NCBI GenBank assembly: GCA_964023275.1
Contig: OZ029913.1
Location: 54,657,976 to 54,721,975 of the forward strand
Direction of reading: 5' to 3'
DNA length: 64,000 nucleotides
Source: Norana najaformis
Lineage: Eukaryota > Annelida > Clitellata > Crassiclitellata > Hormogastridae
In this document: positions 57,201 through 63,900 of the stretch, piece by piece
How the letters are laid out: each line of letters starts with the position of its first letter
Position numbering within the stretch: the first letter of the stretch is position 1
Translations under genes and position numbers: made by a program
Notes under the pieces: model-generated
Seen by the model: the letters and a program-made list of their open reading frames with translations, nothing else
Told to the model about the DNA's origin: nothing
The model's database searches: none

Positions 57201-59182
57201 AATACAAAATCGCTCTTCTTGTTTTTCAACACAGTTGTACTTGAGATCTTCCAGGTTGTCATCTCAGAATGTGCATCGTTTGCCAAAATCCTAGCTGCTA
57301 ACCCAAAACGTCAAGACTAAAAGCTGCTGCAGGATGGTTCTTGCCAGCTGTTCTTTGGAAAAACAGTCTTGAACATACAAAAGGTTATTAAGCGTATCAA
57401 AATCCTGCCTATTGATCACAGTATGACAGCAAAACTATAACCGCAGCCTCTTCATTGTCACCTGTCTGGAGGGATACCCCCTTTTATTGTATGTTTACAG
57501 TCAGTTCCCCTCTAATGTAATGTAAAACTCTAAAATTTCTCTTACCACACAGAAGCTGTGTCAGAGAGATCAGCTTAAACACTGGTGCTACATCAAATCA
57601 GCAACCCAGGTTGTTGGGTCAGTTTCGATTCCGGGGTTCAAGCCGGGGAGAAAGTGTGTTGCTAAGGTGTACTCTACCTTGAAAAACTCCAAAGCAAAAG
57701 TACTGCAACTATTTACAAAAGGAGTCCTAAATTACACGAAATGATCAGTCAGCAAATACTTGTTAGAAAAGCAATTCATGTCAGGGAAGAAAGTTCTCAT
57801 GACAAAATGTGAAAAAAACTGCACCACTTATGATGAATTCGCCATCACGAAATATAACTTGATATTTATGTCTAGTGCATTTTTGGCCCTTTAAAAGTCC
57901 CATAATGCATACACGTGCAATTCCGACAGATGGATAACGCATGACTGAAGTTGATTGTATACTGAGCTGCATTAAGCAGAAAAGTAAGAAATGTGCATCA
58001 GATGATTCATCCAAAAGAAGTAACGTAACAGTCCAGGAGATGGAATGATGTGCAACAATCAATATAAGCTCCACATAAGTTACAAAATGCACACTGTTTA
58101 GAAACTTTTAAATTATCCAACATCACTGCCTGGAAAAAATTCCCCATATCAGATGCAAACTCCTCTTGTTACCATTTACAGGAAATCATGAGGTGCTTTG
58201 TGCTTCACGTCTCAAAAAGGTTGCCACACCTTACTGTCCTAAACTCAGTCACCAACCACAAACCCATTGTTTTCATTTAACTCTTCCCATATCTCATGCG
58301 CTTCAGCGCCTCTTTACAATTTTCTTCCATAAGGGGTCATATAAAATTACAAATACAAAACTGACGTGACCATGCCTGAGAAAACCTGGCCAAAGTTAGA
58401 AATATTGATATGCGAGAAATCGAGTGAGAAGTCGGTTATGCATGAATTAGGTCAAAATAGCTCCACGCATAATTTGCACAGAGATATGCAACATAATACT
58501 CAACAGCTCTAATGCTAAACTTCAGGGTACATAACCAATTTTGCATGCAAAAATTCTATTTAATTTACAATAGACAGGTAAATTTCAGGTAAAATTTAAC
58601 TTGCGATATTTTGAAACTTTTCACATGGAGATATACATATTAAACAGCGTGACTTTTTTTACTATCTGTGATAAAAATCTGCAGTTATCACCAAAATATT
58701 CAGCACCTCCAGCCTAATCCATTGCAGCACTAAACCAATTTTCAAAATTTTCAAACTTTTATTTAACTCCGGCACAGTTACATGGCAGAACAGAAAATTC
58801 TCCAACTATAGTTAAAAACGTAAACAACTAACATACCTTGAACGGTTCGTTTGAAGAATGCCTTGCATGCCTCGCAGGAAGCCACTCCATAGTGTACTCC
58901 TGAGGCCTTGTCTCCACACACAAGGCACAGTCGCTCCTCACCAGTCACAGACGACTTAGGACTGGTACCCTGCCGTTGCTGTGGTCGTTGCGACTTGAGG
59001 TCCTTTGTGAAGCCCTTCCTGCCACAGCTGAGTGCATGGCTTGATATCTTGCTAGTTATGAGCTCCAGATCGTTAGTGTAGTCTGTCTCTGAAGTCAGGT
59101 TATAAGATGGAAGACTGAATGGAGCTTGAAGATGTTCGACTGGAATTTCCTCAAAAGTACCACCAGTTAGTGGCATAAACAT
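24281..59182 (-). CDS. ERR: Estrogen-related receptor (NR3B-type nuclear receptor), six coding exons over 35 kb
   Basis: Orphan nuclear receptor; a nuclear transcription factor that in other animals binds TNAAGGTCA sites and controls energy-metabolism genes. Exons (minus): 58837-59224, 50997-51113, 42747-42866, 29695-29865, 25276-25548 and 24281-24534; all GT/AG, phases fit. From ATG 59182-59180 the product is 426 residues, as expected for ERRs. Finger 1 has [20 protein letters not shown] then [10 protein letters not shown], with the ERR P-box EACKA. Finger 2 has [20 protein letters not shown] then [11 protein letters not shown]. The hinge reads [15 protein letters not shown]. The LBD shows [26 protein letters not shown] and [17 protein letters not shown], and helix 12 LLSEMI. 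Odd: the CTE normally RGGRQKYKR has changed. Alternatives such as ER (P-box EGCKA) are excluded by the P-box. Introns are 0.7 to 12.9 kb and hold most of the transposons. Confidence 0.95.
24905..24988 (+). repeat. L2-beta 3' end copy
   Basis: CAACCATCACTTGATGCCTT, GTGCATTATGATAATGATGC and an ATATTAGATTTTTAATATTAG tail; in the last ERR intron. Confidence 0.65.
25276..25548 (-). CDS. ERR: ERR exon: ligand-binding domain middle part
   Basis: Acceptor TTTTATAG, donor GTAAAT. Encodes [40 protein letters not shown] and [19 protein letters not shown]. With the previous exon it completes the nuclear-receptor LBD signature WAK..F..L...DQ..LL. Confidence 0.95.
26021..26370 (+). repeat. Tandem trimer of the SINE-C 3' half
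   Basis: Three head-to-tail units starting at 26021, 26148 and 26276 (spacing 127 and 128 bp), each with ACGGGTAGCAGTGGTGAAGG, a GAGCAGGGT..CCATAGGTCAC block and TATAGAAAACAAG. The last unit is shortened. All lie in the ERR intron between 25548 and 29695. Confidence 0.9.
28135..28385 (+). repeat. L2-alpha 3' end fragment
   Basis: CTCTTGGATCTTGACCTGGA, TATCGAATTTGTTTTGACTG, ATAAGCTGGTTCCACGACTT and AATCTCGAGTTTACGATTA. Same order as in the 59.8-kb copy. Confidence 0.85.
29380..29595 (+). repeat. tRNA-derived SINE with CAT tail
   Basis: Head GGTGTAGTGGTACGATCTGT (A box-like) and GGTTTGAATCT (B box-like), then a body with GAGGAAGGCAACAGGAAACC and a tail of CATCATCATCATCAT. No second copy was found in the window. 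It ends about 100 bp from an ERR exon. Confidence 0.65.
29695..29865 (-). CDS. ERR: ERR exon: ligand-binding domain helices 1-3
   Basis: Acceptor TTTTGTTTTAG, donor GTTAGT. Encodes [40 protein letters not shown] and WAKQVP. Matches [35 protein letters not shown] of ERR-gamma. Confidence 0.95.
30300..30350 (+). repeat. CORE-like repeat D fragment
   Basis: TTGTAGTACTTATACGGCGC then TTCTTACAGAAC. Confidence 0.45.
30530..30625 (+). repeat. L2-beta 3' end copy
   Basis: GATTGATGCATTGTGTTTTA, GATCATGGTGCTATAGAATT and a degenerate AGATTAGAC tail. Confidence 0.65.
31020..31565. other. GC-richer unassigned block, probably a decayed repeat
   Basis: About 540 bp of higher GC than its surroundings, with short palindromes such as CCGGAAGCCCTTCCGG near 31436. 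No coding frame or known family recognised. Confidence 0.35.
31610..31635. repeat. CT microsatellite
   Basis: Uninterrupted TCTCTCTC run. Confidence 0.9.
31800..32000 (-). repeat. Possible LINE/SINE 3' fragment
   Basis: GGTAAGTTTTCAGTTTAGAG and AGGGACCAGCAACTGTGAAC resemble a block at 60.57-60.70 kb in word order. I judge both to be decayed copies of one element, weakly supported. Confidence 0.35.
32601..32740 (+). repeat. Perfect 70-bp tandem duplication
   Basis: 32601-32670 and 32671-32740 are identical (start CTCGGAATGCGATCGATTTC, end CTTTCAGACAAGAAAT). Confidence 0.95.
33045..33312 (+). repeat. L2-alpha 3' end fragment
   Basis: Starts in the C-terminal codons ([19 protein letters not shown]) and runs to a decayed ATTATGATTACAATTAG tail. 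Confidence 0.85.
33585..33690 (+). repeat. L2-beta 3' end copy
   Basis: GCCATCAGTTGATGCTTCGA, GCATTAGACCACCGCAGGAT then AGAAGTTACTAATCAG. Confidence 0.65.
34285..34508 (+). repeat. L2-alpha 3' end fragment
   Basis: GTCTGACTTTTGGATCTTGT, CCTATCGATTTTGTTTTGAC, TGAGCGCCTGTGAATAAACT and GGAATTACGATTACGA. Confidence 0.88.
34860..35012 (-). repeat. SINE-C copy
   Basis: Minus strand: ACCTTAAATGGCGTGGTGTC, GTGAAGGATCTCACCCGATA, GAGCAGGGTCGAGGCCATAC. Confidence 0.8.
35699..35946 (-). repeat. 31-bp minisatellite, 8 units, derived from SINE-E
   Basis: Units start at 35699, 35730, 35761, 35792, 35823, 35854, 35885 and 35916, with a partial unit before. On the minus strand each reads TTAAGAGAATGCATTTCCTA then CCCATGGCTGG. 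It continues directly into the 3' part of the SINE-E copy at 35947-36165, whose own sequence has the same words once. Confidence 0.93.
35947..36165 (-). repeat. SINE-E copy
   Basis: tRNA-like head GATAGTCTAGTGATTAGCAC, ACTGGACTGTCAACCCAGAG and GGGGATTCAAATACC, then a body ending GCCAAGGCTAAGAGAATGC. Confidence 0.75.
36436..36583. repeat. GTCT/AGAC microsatellite forming an inverted repeat
   Basis: A run of GTCTGTCTGTCT units is followed by AGAGAGAGACAGACAGATAG and then by GTCTGTCTCTC again, so the halves can pair as a hairpin. Confidence 0.9.
37053..37105. repeat. GGT/GAT-type trinucleotide tract
   Basis: GATGATGCTGGTGGTGGTG and GGTGATGATGTTGATGATG. Confidence 0.85.
38075..38212. repeat. 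CATA microsatellite
   Basis: Long run of CATACATA and CACATACA. Open frames over it on both strands ([14 protein letters not shown] patterns) are artefacts. Confidence 0.95.
38264..39300 (+). repeat. tRNA-headed GC-rich element of about 1 kb with A/T-rich tail
   Basis: Starts with a tRNA-Thr-like head (GTAGCCAACTGAATAGAGCG, CTCGGCTGGTAACGCGG, and an intact B box GGGTTCGACCC near 38313). A CpG-rich body follows to about 39260, and it ends in CAAATGTAAATGCAAAAATA then AATAATAAATAATAAC. Composition is clearly unlike the flanks. No family motif in any frame. It could be a long composite SINE, or a SINE next to an unrelated insertion. Confidence 0.45.
39395..39560 (+). repeat. About 42-bp tandem repeat
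   Basis: Three to four units of GTTAACTGGAGATGTGATGA then TCAGTGCATTATCCTGCAGC. Confidence 0.85.
39905..40112 (+). repeat. SINE-C copy
   Basis: Head remnant CCCGGTTCGCAACCCAATTG and TTCTGAGATTTGAAGCC, then TTAAATGGTGTGGCACCAAT, GGTGAAGGATCTCACCTGAT and GGGTCGAGGCCATACTG. Confidence 0.82.
40395..40432. repeat. CAG microsatellite
   Basis: AGCAGCAGCAGCAGTAGCAG. Confidence 0.88.
40550..40742 (-). repeat. SINE-C copy, near full length
   Basis: Minus strand: GATGCCGGTTCACATACCGA, TTTTCAGAGATTTGAATCTT, GACCTTTAAATGGCATGGCA, GGTGAAGGATCTCACCCGAT and GAGCAGGGTTGAGGCCATGC. Shows the 5' head well. Confidence 0.82.
41285..41376. repeat. GTAT microsatellite
   Basis: Interrupted ATGTATGTAAGTATGTAGGT-type run. 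Confidence 0.9.
41895..41992 (-). repeat. L2-beta 3' end copy
   Basis: Tail of TAATCTAATCTAATCTAAGC units, then ACTTCCATTGTGCCGTTATC and CATCAACCAATGATTGCTC. Confidence 0.75.
42310..42625 (+). repeat. SINE-E copy, best head
   Basis: AAAGTCTAGTGATAAGCGTG, CTGGGCCGTCGACCCATAAG and GGAGCTCAAATTCCC form a recognisable tRNA-like head. The body has GAGGACTGGCCACCCGCCTT, GCCAAAGCTAACAAAAAC and CATACCCATGACTGCCTCTC. Confidence 0.82.
42747..42866 (-). CDS. ERR: ERR exon: C-terminal extension of the DBD and hinge
   Basis: Acceptor CATTGCAG, donor GTACTG, phase 1 at both ends. Encodes [20 protein letters not shown] and then a polar hinge rich in T, K, Q and E. IRLDRLRG aligns with VRLDRVRG of ERRs. 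Confidence 0.9.
43860..43965 (+). repeat. About 34-bp tandem repeat
   Basis: Three units of TCGAAGTTATGGCAGTTGTA..AAGATGGGACACA. The minus-strand frame reads [11 protein letters not shown] repeats; I see no gene. Confidence 0.88.
44460..44625 (+). repeat. Degenerate CAAGTTCTGGTT repeat
   Basis: GTCAAGTTCTGGTTGAA and GTCAAGTTCTGGCTGGAG-like words repeat about seven times. Confidence 0.85.
44732..45425 (+). pseudogene. Gypsy gag remnant
   Basis: Two open stretches (44732-44920 and 44936-45274) in different frames with a highly charged E/K/R-rich middle part, then the capsid-like segment to 45425. A TAG at 44918-44920 and later stops break it. Confidence 0.75.
45301..45760 (+). repeat. 230-bp tandem duplication inside the Gypsy gag
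   Basis: 45301-45530 and 45531-45760 differ at only a handful of positions. Both units start AATTTGGTAATAAGAATTCC and end AAACTCCAAGACTTGTG. Confidence 0.95.
46095..46182 (-). repeat. L2-beta 3' end copy within Gypsy remnant
   Basis: TAATCTCTAATCTAATGACT, TCTATAGCACCATTATCATA and ATGCTCAAGGCATCAATTGA; inserted just after the gag zinc-knuckle remnant. Confidence 0.8.
46990..47345 (-). repeat. L2-alpha 3' fragment nested in Gypsy remnant
   Basis: Tail TTGTAATCGCAACTGTAAGC-type units, then GATTTCTACAGTACCCAACG, CAAAACAAAATCGATGGGCA, and codons for [20 protein letters not shown] on the minus strand. Lies between the gag and RNase H parts of the Gypsy remnant. Confidence 0.88.
47395..47760 (+). 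pseudogene. Gypsy RNase H remnant
   Basis: [29 protein letters not shown] and YTNHNPMKY keep the spacing of Gypsy RNase H. In-frame stops after LAQY and HRF, so inactive. Confidence 0.8.
47761..48800. other. ERR intron, unassigned
   Basis: No coding signal. A TGGTTTGTTTA and GGCTTGCTTAGGTTAATGT pattern repeats loosely at 47.93-48.07 kb. Confidence 0.45.
48810..49085 (-). repeat. SINE-E copy
   Basis: Minus strand: GATAGTTTAGTGGTTTCTTA, CTGGACTGTTAAATTGG, GGGTTCAAATCCTCACCC (good B box), GAGGGCTGGCCACCTGCCCT and a short 3' end. Confidence 0.8.
49470..50345 (+). mobile_element. L2-beta LINE fragment with RT C motif
   Basis: Codes in broken frames for HPTGFCA-like ([13 protein letters not shown] by shift), [50 protein letters not shown] and a decayed C-terminus with [13 protein letters not shown]. 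Same family type as 21.55 kb. Several stops and shifts; inactive. Confidence 0.82.
50500..50702 (+). repeat. SINE-C copy, near full length
   Basis: CTGCCGGTTTGCATACCAAT, CAGAGATTTGAATCTTGGGC, ACCTTAAATGGCATGGCACC, GTGAAGGATCTCACCTGATA, GAGCAGGGTCGAGGCCATAT and ATAGAAAACAAGTGTACATT. Confidence 0.88.
50702..50792 (+). repeat. L2-beta 3' end copy directly after SINE-C
   Basis: CTTCTTCGGTAGATGCCTTG then TGCATTAGACACTGCCATGA. It ends about 205 bp from the ERR finger-2 exon. Confidence 0.65.
50997..51113 (-). CDS. ERR: ERR exon: zinc finger 2
   Basis: Acceptor TTTGTAG, donor GTATTA. Encodes [20 protein letters not shown] then [20 protein letters not shown]. Four cysteines in the right spacing; D-box PASGA differs from the PATNE of vertebrate ERRs. 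Confidence 0.95.
52296..52545 (-). repeat. L2-alpha 3' end fragment
   Basis: TAATCGTAATCGTAATTCCA, GATTTCTACAGCGCCCAACG, CAAAACAAAATCGATAGGCA and CAGGTCAAGATCCAAAAGTC. Confidence 0.9.
53325..53466 (+). repeat. SINE-C copy
   Basis: ACAGGGACCTTAAATGGTGA, CTCATTCAAACAGGCAG, GGGTCTAGGCCACAAACG and TATAGAAAAACATGTACAG. More decayed than others. Confidence 0.72.
53865..54262. repeat. CATC and CATA microsatellite block
   Basis: CCATCCATCCATCCATCC, then a TATATATATATATA core at about 53970-53987, then about 200 bp of CATACATACATA. Confidence 0.95.
54915..55745 (-). repeat. L2-alpha 3' fragment, longer and old
   Basis: Tail ATCATAATTGTAATCTCAAC at the left, then the 3' UTR and C-terminal region back to the CATGGACTATGGATGTGG block (compare 7.02 kb). 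Divergence is clearly higher than in the 6.3- and 59.8-kb copies. Confidence 0.85.
57145..57218 (-). repeat. L2-alpha 3' terminus, short
   Basis: AATCATAATCGTAAGCTCAA, GATTTCTACAGCGCCCAACA and TCAATACAAAATCGC with an internal deletion. Confidence 0.85.
57590..57680 (+). repeat. tRNA-like SINE head, decayed
   Basis: CAACCCAGGTTGTTGGGTCA and CCGGGGTTCAAGCCGGGG form a strong B box/T-arm-like hairpin. No intact tRNA fold overall. Confidence 0.4.
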
Positions 59183-59224
59183 GACGCACGGCCACACGGC
59201 TGGCAGACTGGTGGGTCGATGGAC
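58837..59224 (-). CDS. ERR: ERR exon: A/B region and zinc finger 1
   Basis: Acceptor TTGTCTAG, donor GTATGT at 58836. The frame is open from the acceptor; the first in-frame ATG is 59182-59180 with G at -3. Finger 1 cysteines: CLVC..CEAC. The part 59183-59224 may be 5' UTR, or coding if an upstream exon supplies the start. Confidence 0.94.
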
Positions 59225-59514
59225 CTAGACAATCAGAATGCAGAACGGACTAATCAAAAATATGCCCAACATCAACCACGTTGATTTTATTTATATAAAA
59301 TCTTCCATCCAAATTTCTAGAAATACACTTGCAAAGACCGATGCAAATTTGCACTCTAATAGTCTTAGCTTGTGACCTTGTAAATGCATCCATGTGTAAA
59401 CTGGGGGTTGAAGCAATCAAAACACAGGCAGTTCATAGCACTACCTGTATAATAGGAGACTACCAAAAACATTTTTTACATGAATATAATTATATGAGCA
59501 ATTGTATTTGAGGT

Positions 59515-59538
59515 CATATATATATATATATATATACA
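59515..59538. repeat. AT dinucleotide tract
   Basis: TATATATATATATATATATA just upstream of the ERR exon at 58837-59224. Confidence 0.9.
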
Positions 59539-59749
59539 TTTCTCACCTTTATAAAATAATTAATATACAAAAACTAAGATACTAAATATTAACTGAAAAG
59601 AAAAGGTAAGTAGGATCTTCAGCAACTCGATGTTCTTGCCCTCAACAGGAAAAGTTCATGACACGGAGAAGCGAAAAAGGAAGTAAAAAAGACAAACAAC
59701 TTACTGTACCACTCATGAATAACTCGTGCCATAAATGATGAAACCAAGT

Positions 59750-60390
59750 CTCGTTAAATCACGAAATCTCGCACGTGCTGTCACCAAAACCCCCAAACAC
59801 CATCACATCACCCCTGTTCTCAAATCACTGCACTGGCTTAAAATACCAGAACGAATAGAGTACAAAGTCTTATCCCTCACCTACAACACACTTCAATCCT
59901 CCCAACCCTCCTATCTTCGTCAGTTATTTACTATCCAACCACTCCGTTCAACCCGCTCCTCGTCTGTCCTAACACTTCTTCGCCCTCCCGTCACCTCATC
60001 CTTAAAATTTGGAAATCGCTCCATAGTCATAGCTGCCCCACCCCTTTGGAATAAACTCCCGCCAGAATTGCGACAGTTGTCTGGTCAATCATACGAACTC
60101 ACCAACACTTCACCTCTTTCAGTTTCTGCGCCGCTCTTTCACTCAAGACTGAAAACACTTCTTTTCCAGAAATCTTATCCTGATTCTTCCTCTTCCCCTT
60201 ATCTCTCTTCTCGCTTCAATTTCAAACAGCATCCACCGCAGCCGTCCGACTGTCTGAGTGCCTGACTCCTGGATCTTGACCCTTTTGCCTATCGATTTTG
60301 TTTTGACTGAGCGCCTGTGAACAAGCTGGTTCCCGTGACTTAGCTTTCGTTGAGCGCTGTAGAAATCTCGAGATTACGATTACGAGGCTT
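59750..60390 (+). mobile_element. L2-alpha LINE 3' fragment, best-preserved copy
   Basis: An open frame to 60265 codes [60 protein letters not shown] and [20 protein letters not shown]. The 3' end has TGAGCGCCTGTGAACAAGCT, TTGAGCGCTGTAGAAATCTC and GAGATTACGATTACGA. The N-terminal residues are identical to the 6.65-7.1-kb copy. This copy lacks the 4-bp insertion of that one, so it shows the intact frame. Confidence 0.92.
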
Positions 60391-60399
60391 AGTTCAAAT

Positions 60400-60545
60400 A
60401 TGGAGCAGAGCATCTAATCTAATCTAATATACCCCGTAATCCAATGTTAGAACTCCTACAGCACCATTATAATAATGCACCTGTCATTAATTGACGGCAA
60501 TCTGAAACAATCCCAATCTGGTCAATTCCAAGGATCAGTCCAATG
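60400..60545 (-). repeat. L2-beta 3' end copy abutting L2-alpha
   Basis: CATCTAATCTAATCTAATAT tail, then ACTCCTACAGCACCATTATA and ATGCACCTGTCATTAATTGA. Confidence 0.75.
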
Positions 60546-61845
60546 AGACAGAAAGGCAGCCTGAGGAGGATAAGCTTGCTGAAAAAAAGTTCTAGAGTTG
60601 AGAATGAACAAACACCAAGGACCCGGCAGTGACAACAGACTGTTGAAGAGTATTCCAGACCCTTGGCCCAGGAACAGAAAAAGGACTGCTACCAAGAGAA
60701 GTATTCACTCCAGGCATGTCAAGACAAAGATAATCATAGAATTTAGTGGAATAGTTACGGGTCTGTTGAGTAAGCATATTTTTAAGGCACTGTCATTTCA
60801 GTACCACTCTGAAAGGCTCAGAATAAAAAGACTGGAGTGAGTTGGCAATTGACACCCAGTAAGGAAACACATTAACTGTTAATTCCATGGGAAAGTTAGA
60901 ACCATGCAGTATTTGTCAACTGCCTGACAAATGATGGGGCAATTGACAGTAATGCCATCAAGCACACCCAGAAGAGATGCATTAGTAGCTCCTCAAAGAA
61001 AGAGAATAAATGCTGTGGACTGCTATAAAACAGAACTGACTGGGTGTCTAGACTTACGATGAAAAACTGGTTTCAATTAGAACCACTCACAAAATTGTAA
61101 ACAATGCAAAAGGATGCATGACTTAACAAAATAATTATAACTGATGCGAATAAGTGTCTTGAGAACTTTGGTAGATCTGAAATGACATGTTCTATAAAAA
61201 ATGGAGCCTCCTTGGTCTATGTGAATATTGGGCAAGGTTACAGTCTTTCAACAGGAGCATCAAAGCACAAAGGTATAACACACCTCAATAAAAATTCATA
61301 AGCATGGTCCTAGGTCTGAAGGTTTTGGCTGAAGCGCAAACACGATGACAGCAGATCAACAACAGGACACCATTTTATCATACCCCCAACCTGTACTGGT
61401 CCTCAAATACTGACCCCAAACGGATGGAAAGCTGATTTGGTCCACATGGCCTGGGATTGCATTGATGGTAACCATCTAAGTATTAAAGAAGCTGGAAGTT
61501 GCTTAACTTCACTTCGTTTGCCAGCCTGATATCTACAGCATTATGCTGCATGCCAGTGGTCATAAGTATCTGATGTGTATACCAAACACTGTCTAGTAAA
61601 AAACAGTCATTGAGGCCTACAACCACACACAAAAGGCCATAAAACTGTCCTGAACTAGTGAACTAAAAGGCAATTGACCACATTAGCTACCCCAGTTTTT
61701 GCTGCATCTAAACACAAATGTGCATCTTAGCAAAAGGGTTTGGAGCAAGTCATTATATGATCAGATAATGGAATAACATCTTTAAAACATATTTACTTGT
61801 GTGTTGATCAGACTGGAAAAAGCCTACGATGACTCGAGATGGACT
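60545..61845. other. ERR upstream region, unassigned
   Basis: A decayed LINE/SINE-like stretch at 60.57-60.85 kb (CCCTTGGCCCAGGAACAG). The rest shows nothing recognisable. Confidence 0.4.
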
Positions 61846-61859
61846 TAAGAATAAAGACG

Positions 61860-62085
61860 TGCAAACTTTCTTCCAGAAGGCAGCAATTGGACATTTATGA
61901 GGACACAGTCTGAATCTTTATCATTTAAGAGAGTGCAGCTGGAAATAAGAAAATTCTTCTTCAGCCAGAGGACTGTAGACCACTGGAACCAGCTACCAGA
62001 AGAAGTAATATCAGCAACATGCAACACTTTCACAAAAAATACAACAGTTGGAGCTCGGAGAGGTATAGGCACTATAAGTCAATAT
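61860..62085 (+). mobile_element. LINE C-terminal fragment of a third type
   Basis: A frame codes for SLSFKRVQLEIRKFFFSQRT then VDHWNQLPEEVISATCNTFT. The pattern (FFSxRxVxxWNxLPEEVxxAxxxxxFK) is typical of the last residues of many CR1/RTE/Jockey-like LINE proteins. Not the same as L2-alpha or L2-beta here. Confidence 0.72.
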
Positions 62086-62289
62086 AGCTTACTTAGCCTA
62101 TTTAACTGCAACTCTAACTAAATGTATAGAACCACGGTATGGAGAGCAAAAGCGTCTTTCACAACCGAGGAAAGCAATGGCAATTGTATACTGCCCAGAG
62201 GACATAAAACTGAAGCAGAAATGCTGGAAAGATTAAGGTTCTAATGAATTTTGCTATAACAAGACTTCTAATGTACCACATATCAAATG

Positions 62290-62335
62290 CATGCATCAAA
62301 GTATTTATGTAACACCTCTTAAGAACCTCACGTAG
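62290..62335 (+). repeat. CORE-like repeat D trace
   Basis: TATTTATGTAACACCTCTTA then AGAACCTCACGTAGC. Confidence 0.4.
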
Positions 62336-62934
62336 CATAGAATCATGCAGCAACCACTGACCCCTGAACTAGTAAAGCCTTCTGTTAGCCTATTTGGCAT
62401 CTTCTCCACAATGAAGATGAGTAATGATACCAGCTAACAACCTACTTCAAAAATCTGTTGCAATTCTTTTGCTGTGGTCAAGTGGCTATACTGCAACAAA
62501 TTTCCAATCATGTTTTGCATCTCTGTTGTTATTTTTCATCCTCAAAGTAACAAAAATTGCTATACAACAGCGACTGGTTGATATAAAACTTTACACACAT
62601 CTTCACAATTGCATATAAATATTCTACCCACACTGGGGTCTGCTATCACCAGGTACTAATTTAAACACTAAGGGTAAATCAAATGAATGAATACTAGCAT
62701 ATGCACAAGGACTATTAGAAATGGGACTTGTACAGGCAGACTGGAGATAATAGCTTTTAATAAACCCCCCTCATTATGTTGGTGAGAGGATGTTAAAGAG
62801 TCAGGGCTGAGATTAACTGTATTTTCTGTATATCCATTTAACAAGATGTTAAAGAGATGAAGACAATAGCCATAAGGTCGCAAATAACAAAAACAATACT
62901 GACACTGTGGATATCATGCTATCAAGATGACGTA

Positions 62935-63145
62935 AATGTATGCATCTTTCTATAGCAAAGGTATGGTCTCAACCCTGATCATTTTTCAATGAATTTATTG
63001 AGTGAGTTCCTTCACCACAGCTGCCTGTTTTAACAGGAGCCATGTCATTTTAGGTCCATGTGTCCAGACTGGACCATGTTAGCCTGAGATTCAAATCTCT
63101 GAAACATTGCCATGATCAGTATGCAAACTGGCAGGCATCCTTGTA
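62935..63145 (-). repeat. SINE-C copy, near full length
   Basis: Minus strand: GCCAGTTTGCATACTGATCA, TTTCAGAGATTTGAATCTCA, GGACCTAAAATGACATGGCT, GGTGAAGGAACTCACTCAAT and CAGGGTTGAGACCATACC. Confidence 0.8.
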
Positions 63146-63695
63146 CTCATATTATCATTTCAACAAGCAGTAATACGGTAAACAGCATGCATAGTATTGT
63201 TTTGTTACACCCATTTTAATTAAACGCCATCATCAGTGCTTGTCATATACAATATTTACCATACTCCAAATAGCATGTGTGCCAAAGGTCCAATATGTGC
63301 TTGTCAGACTCAAACAAAGGCTGTTCATTTACTTGGTTGTTACTTAGTTACTCACGGATTTTCTTACTTGCTGTAATTTAATTATGTACTTATTTGCTTG
63401 CTTGCTTGCTTACTTCAAATACCTCGTATATGATTCCACCTCAAATACAGAAAAATCCATATAATAATGGTCTTGAATTGGATCACTTGGTCCAAGAACC
63501 AAGACAATTTTATCTCAAGCTGCTGAAAAGCCTACGCAAAAGCTTTTATGGTTCGAGCCATACTTCATGCTGGACGCGCAGTTAAGATCATATGAGAAAC
63601 CAATCTGAATGTGGAATATAATCAGTGGCAATTCCTGGAGACTCAGTATTGAGGAGTCGCAAAATGAAGTCAACTAATAAAGTAGCACACGTTGC

Positions 63696-63900
63696 ACTTA
63701 CTTATCTACACGCGCTTTTCTTCACGATATTGAAAAGACGCAAAACCGCCATAAAATATACGCTCAGCAAAGTTGGGCAGATCCAAGACACACCTCTCCG
63801 CTAGCCAATCAGAACAGAGGACGACGTGACCTATTTCCTAATCTGACCAATGGGAACAGAGGACGATATGACCCGGTTAGAACCAGCGTCAATTTCGACC
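63696..63900 (-). promoter_or_regulatory. Probable promoter and 5' noncoding exon for ERR
   Basis: Two tandem modules, CCAATCAGAACAGAGGACGA at 63805 and CCAATGGGAACAGAGGACGA at 63847, lie 42 bp apart. On the minus strand a TATA-like GCGTATATTTTATGGCG sits at 63764-63748. A good donor AA/GTAAGT ends a possible exon at 63702. CpG content is higher than in the surroundings. It is 4.5 kb upstream of the ERR A/B exon and in the right direction. The elements are seen; their use by ERR is inferred, and a gene to the right of the window could use them instead. Confidence 0.45.

Noticed and set aside
58166..58369. Small plus-strand frame near the ERR A/B exon
   Set aside because: No motif or splice context; treated as chance.
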